Shown here in pieces: positions 59,132 to 64,000 of a stretch of DNA of 64,000 nucleotides; positions within the stretch are counted from its first letter, which is position 1; the number at the start of each line of letters is the position of its first letter. A program made the position numbers and the translations under genes. The stretch is from positions 999,496 through 1,063,495 of the forward strand of contig NW_006768785.1 of assembly GCF_000204055.1 (NCBI RefSeq), read 5' to 3'. Source of the DNA: Melampsora larici-populina 98AG31. Lineage: Eukaryota > Basidiomycota > Pucciniomycetes > Pucciniales > Melampsoraceae. The notes below the pieces were generated by a model. That model was given only the letters and a program-made list of their open reading frames with translations, was not told the DNA's origin and searched no databases.

Positions 59132-62100
59132 TCAAGATTCTTCTGGTTCTCGAAAAGGACAGACTCGAGAATGCTTAACCATGTTACCCTGTTGTGAATT
59201 TGATTCAATAAGCTGTTCTTCTCACGAACGAAAAAGTGGAACTAGTCAATGATACGTGTAGCTTACATGAGTGGTGAATCTTTTGATGCAACCATTCCAA
59301 GGACATGGAAAGGCTATGTCGTGTAAGATTTATGAGCATAGACTTCCATGAAAACAACAATTGCGATCGATGAAGCGGGATGGGGTAAACTTACGTCTTT
59401 CTCCCTGAGAGAAAGATACAAAGATTAAATCGACAGCACATGGTGAGCATCATTCTGAAAAAGGCGTAGAAAAGAGTGAGAAACTAACGGTATGACTGCG
59501 CTCGTGAATCTGTAAAGCACTGGGTCGGTCGAAAGCACGCATACCTGTGGGTGACATGTAAGTTGAAAGTGCGAAAGCGCAGAGACGTAGACCTTAACAT
59601 ACATGTATTGCATCTAATCGAACATCAAACCACTATCAGATTAATCATAAAAAGATATCTTGAATACGGGTGGAAATTGACTAACATATAGGCCAATGGT
59701 CGACCTTGGGCGTTGTATTGCATTCCACCTGGCATGTTGGCTGCCGACGTAGGCCCTAAACGGGAGGAAGCGTTGGAAGCCGTAGAGTTGTTGGTCGGAC
59801 AGTTGTTATTGCGTCCACCTCCATGTTCACCAGGACGGGGTCGAGTATATGGGCTAACAGAATCCCTTACTGAATCAACGGTGGTATGCGACCAGGCTGA
59901 TGATGGCGTGGGTGCCCCTTCATGATTGTGATGTTGGAGCGAGTAAGAATTGATAGGAATCCCGCTATAATTTGTCCGAGTGGTGGGATCGGACACCGGC
60001 GGGTTTGTGTTATAAAGCATCCGGCCGTCGGCAAACGTAGAGACTCGCCGAACAGGTCCACCAACCGCACTTTGATTGTGAGGAAAAGACGGAGAAACGT
60101 GTGGAAAGTGGCTTGGTAAGATGGGACCAACGTGATAATGAGATGAAGCAGGTGGTTGGCTGTTGGTGTAATATGAACCTCGCACGTCGTCCGAACCTGT
60201 CATTTGGAAGAAAGCGGGTAGATCAAGATTCAGTACCGCGCGGAGAGATATTCAACCTTCGTGGTATATTTGAAAAATTTGACACAAGTCATTAACAGAA
60301 CATGAAAGTTCGGCATAGCTGTGCCGATGGAGTCTATGGATGGGATACAAGAGCACCGCTTGCATTGAATGCAATTTGATAGGTCCGACTACGACATCAG
60401 CAAAATTGTTTCTACATAGCACTCAAATGTGCCATGCGGAAAGCATTTGAATCACTCTGAAGAAGCTAGCGGTTACCACCCCACAATGGAAACCGCGTCG
60501 TCGAGAGAATGTGAAGAGATATGGGCACAGCCTTGCTTCTGACAGTGTACAAAAGAAAAGTGACTAACCTCTGATCTGCCGTGGATCGCCGCTGTGTTAT
60601 GGTGAGTAGGTGATAAGATAACAGTGTTTGTGAAATCAAACATTGAGGTATAACAAGAAACCGCAGGCCCAAACAGTCAGCATATGCAGTAAATAAACTT
60701 AGCGCAATTTGAGAGGCTATGAAGGCTTATGAAGGGCGGGAATTCTGACAGGCCAGAAAAAACTGAGAAATTGCATCATCGTATCCCACGATCATCAAGT
60801 CAACATTCATCTCGAGGCGAGAGAAAGATGAGCAACATAGCACCGCGAGATATTGACATGGGACAAGCTTCCTTTAGAACCTCAGATTAAATTAGCGTGC
60901 CAATGTATCGGAAAGCAAAGTATATTTACATAGCGTGATGTTGCTCGCGGCAATAAAAGCAAGCGGACTAAGGAGACGAGAAAAATCAAGCAGAGAAGAA
61001 AAGTTTCGTACTATAACGGCCGGACATCAAGCCCGCAATCAATCGCAGCAATCATGGCGATGTTGGAATCATCATAAGCGTATGATGTTTGAGATGTTGG
61101 CTGACTGACAGGTCCCACGGTAGGTGTGGAGACTGTGCTCGATGGAACGAATTCGGGAGGCGCGTTTTGCGCTGAACTGCGCCGGGAAGCTGTTGAGCTG
61201 GCAGTGCTAGCGGGGGTATTATCAAACCCAACATGTTGCGTTGAAGTAGGGGATGGATAGGGTGGAGGTGGTAAATCTCGCGCAGTTTCTAGCGTGGGAT
61301 TATATGGACGGCGATTCGGATGTTGGATCCCCGATGACCATTCTGTGTTCGAGCCTGTTTCAAACGTTCAAGATGAGGTTCAGATATGTACATGCCGAGG
61401 AAGTACACCTATCGGTGATTTGACTGAGAGACAGTCTGAGACAGCCCATCCCCTGAGATATCTCGGCTTAGCTCCGCTGTTGTGATACATCACAGGATGG
61501 GTAGTTTTTGAACTGAGACGACACCGAATGCAAAAATAGAGCAAAAAAGGGGAAGGCAGCGTCTGTGCATAGAAAAAAAAGTAACCAACCGGAACCAGGT
61601 CGAGATAATGATCTAACATCAGATAAGCGCGAGGACCCATTTGTTTCGTCGAATCCGCATGCACAAGTAGCAAGTCATTGAAGTGCACACATGGCAGATT
61701 GGGGGGATTGTTGAGGCGAGTAGAGTTCGAGAATGCGAATGTTTGACATGAATCGAAAGAGGCAGAGTAAGTAAGACCAAGTGGGAATTGAGAAAAACAG
61801 TCAGATTGTGTCCCTCAGCACATATAGACCAGAAGCTATGATTTAAGAGGAAGAATGATGTTCATAGAAATGAATTGCAGTTCAATCAATGACGATGAAG
61901 TGAAAGGGTCAAGCAGATCTGTTTGTATCAATCCGATCGGGCAATCTTTTGAGTCTGGAACTCAAAACAAGATAATAATTGATATTCTTCCATGATTAGA
62001 ACGGGATCTCCAGAAGGTGAGAGATGATGACTCAGATAGAAAAATGAAGTTAATGAAACAGTCAAGAAGTCAAAAGAAAGAGTCTCACTGATGCTGAGAT

Positions 62101-62288
62101 GATGTGGTCGACGAAGACAGTGGTGGTGGGTGTGAATCTACCATTTTGTCGGATGAAGCCTTGAAGGGATAAGCAGATGAATCTACAAACTGATGCGAGT
62201 GTGAAGTTGATGGATTGTCACTCGTAGTTTGGTCGTATAGAGCTCGACCAGCGGCGTTACCACGCCCGCCACTGGGATGTGAATCCAT
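59132..62288 (-). CDS. C2H2 zinc-finger protein, probable transcription factor, with microexons
   Basis: Twelve exons join in frame to 520 residues: 62288-62089, 62030-61969, 61813-61590, 61512-61494, 61354-61012, 60591-60569, 60196-59686, 59613-59603, 59544-59489, 59404-59395, 59313-59267, 59188-59132. Two C-terminal fingers are complete only after splicing: YICNTCMRAFDRPSALQIH (C-x2-C-x12-H-x3-H) and FPCPWNGCIKRFTTH (C-x4-C-x12-H-x3-C), linked by HTGERPF. The linker Gly-Glu-Arg comes from a 10-nt exon and the first Cys pair from an 11-nt exon. The rest is Ser/Pro/Asn/His-rich; an ordered block (LPCVHFNDLLLVHADSTKQ) lies in the 61590-61813 exon. The 3' half is well supported. The 19-nt exon (61494-61512), the 62-nt exon and the start are inferred from phase only, and two introns (60197-60568, 60592-61011) are unusually long for this window. 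The target genes are unknown. Confidence 0.75.
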
Positions 62289-64000
62289 GATTGACACAAA
62301 AAGTTTTGATGATGCCGATGAGGATATTGATCAGTTGATAATCTCAGGTAAGTTGAGCTGCTCAGCTCTATCAGAAGAAGGCTCAAAAGGATTCTTGACC
62401 AACAATTAACCAGTGTTCAATAACCGCTCACACGACCAACCAATTGATCCGATTGCGAGAAGATATTTCGAAGTACAACTTGTTGAAGGTGTAGTTGAAT
62501 AGATATGAACACTGAGGTAGGATGAAGGAAAATCAGAATGGGAAGGCGCAAAACAATCGACAATTGAAACAATCAATTTCTTGTGAATATTCAGATAGAT
62601 GGAGATTCGCTGTATCAAATGAAACAGAGGAGAGCGCAGAGATAGCTAAAAAAAGCAAGTCTGAAAAATCATCCCGAGGGGACTCACCTAACTTGTTGGC
62701 CTGATTGGCCCAGGTTTACGTGGAGCGCTGGGAGAATGAAGGCCAAGCATTCAAACTAGACAAAGATCCTCGTAACCCGCTCTTTAATTCCGCTATATTT
62801 CGGCAAACAGGAGGTAGACTGATGATGAATATGTGTGGTGGGAGCATGCTTTTAATGACTATGAAAATCCTAGTTTGTGTATCCGAAAAAAGGAGGATAA
62901 TGATGAAAAAAAGAATCACAGTACACAGAGTAATTAGCCTCACAACGAGAAAGATATCCTTTCGATTGAAAAGGGCAGGTCGGCTAACGGAATGTGTGGT
63001 CAGGAAATTAGACTCCCAACTCCTCTCAGTTGAAGCTTTCGAGCCAATGATGGACACCGACCCACGGCTTGCACCTTCTGATCTTATGGTTGGGGTTCAA
63101 TCACCCACCAACAGGCCGTCAGAAGCTCTAATTTTAAATAAAAATTAACCCAAGTCACAAGAAAGTGAAGCTGACAGATAATAAGAGAGGTATCTTCCCA
63201 ATCCTCCATTTCGCTTCGCTAGACAGCCGGAATGTTAATAGTGGCACGGAATGTTTATTTGAGAATTGGTGAGTTACGGTAAATTAGGTGAAATATATCC
63301 AAGCTTCACAAGATTCCTCTCATCACTCCTTGTCATTCGTTACTCAGATCAAGATAGTTCGACATTGCCAGTCAACCCACTTCAAGTACCTGTAGTGAAA
63401 AGTATAGACGTCTCTCCGAGGGCAGTTATATGATATTAATCTTCAGACAAAATGATTGCGGCCGAAATCATCGCGCCTGAAAGATTTTTGGCAGTAGGGG
63501 GGCCGGGGTAGATCGCAACGGATGAGTACACATACAGGGGTGGGATGCGTCCCGACTGATGCATCAGACTCGGGACTGGTCAGCTCCATCCATACTACGA
63601 AAAGTTCTGTAAAAGGCCGTGGGTGTAAGATAAAGGAGAGTGAAGAAGGGGCATAAAGAAATCGAATATCATAGGTGAGGTCAAAACACAGGAGTCCGCC
63701 AGCAAATGATCATGGTCAAAAGGGGACGCCATCAAAGTCAAAACATCCCATTGACTAATCATATTCTTCTGTTTTTCAAGTCAATCCAATTATAAATCCT
63801 CGACTCATGGCACTTTTTACCGAATTAGGATCACATTCGATCTGTATCCAATTCCACCTATCTGGCCGCGGCGTGCATAGTCTTCCATTTGGAGATGATC
63901 GTACTTCGGATGAATGAAGATGAGAGGGGATAGATCATAGCTGTGCTCACCCTGCTCTCACCTTCTTTCAAACTCGCGTCTGCGAGAGTGGTGAATATCA
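62289..64000. other. Upstream region of the zinc-finger gene to the window end
   Basis: Probably the promoter and 5' UTR of the minus-strand gene. A plus-strand open frame (62705-63148) starts without ATG and has no motif. No RNA gene or element was recognised in 63150-64000. Confidence 0.5.

Noticed and set aside
62705..63148. 147-codon plus-strand frame
   Set aside because: It starts without ATG, has no domain and lies in the upstream region of the minus-strand zinc-finger gene.

Overview
The window looks like nuclear DNA of a basidiomycete fungus, most likely a rust (Pucciniales, Melampsora- or Puccinia-like). Seven protein-coding genes are split by many short GT-AG introns (mostly 58-116 nt). 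The DNA is AT-rich. The proteins are fungal types (CCH1 calcium channel, SOG2 of the RAM network, SPO7, COQ5, a YDJ1-type DnaJ). The gaps are full of decayed transposable elements. There is no operon logic, no CRISPR array and no confident tRNA or rRNA. All exon joins were made by hand from splice signals and reading-frame continuity.

Layout. 1-11.8 kb is a repeat-rich, gene-poor block: a foldback element at the window edge, a broken PIF/Harbinger transposase, a broken short-chain dehydrogenase, a probable solo LTR and short dispersed repeats. 11.85-13.36 kb is a three-exon wax-synthase-like membrane acyltransferase. 13.4-20.1 kb is a second repeat block: a Ty1/copia 5' fragment, a pair of covarying hairpins, a mutated Harbinger-type terminus and a 2.2-kb Mutator-like element with a 9-bp target duplication ending about 210 bp before COQ5. 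20.3-33.5 kb is a gene island: COQ5 (+), CCH1 (-, 25 exons, 2168 aa) and YDJ1-type Hsp40 (-). 37.0-41.9 kb is SOG2 (+). 42-47 kb holds hAT, Gypsy and LINE remnants. 47.1-48.3 kb is SPO7 (+). 48.4-58 kb is a third repeat block with a 177-bp TA-flanked MITE, a 569-bp foldback element and a 2.6-kb TAA-flanked Harbinger-type element carrying a younger palindrome. 59.1-62.3 kb is a C2H2 zinc-finger gene (-) with several microexons.

How the genes relate. They are housekeeping or signalling genes with separate jobs: calcium entry (CCH1), ubiquinone synthesis (COQ5), chaperone work at membranes (YDJ1 type), polarity and cell-wall signalling (SOG2) and phospholipid control through Nem1-Spo7 (SPO7). 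No joint pathway is implied by adjacency.

The most notable observations are: (1) a 13-nt last exon that alone supplies the CaaX prenylation motif of the Hsp40, with an immediate stop if the last intron is kept; (2) microexons of 10, 11 and 23 nt in the zinc-finger gene; (3) well-defined non-autonomous transposons with target duplications; (4) paired repeat copies differing mainly by loss of CpG, which fits RIP-like or methylation-driven mutation.
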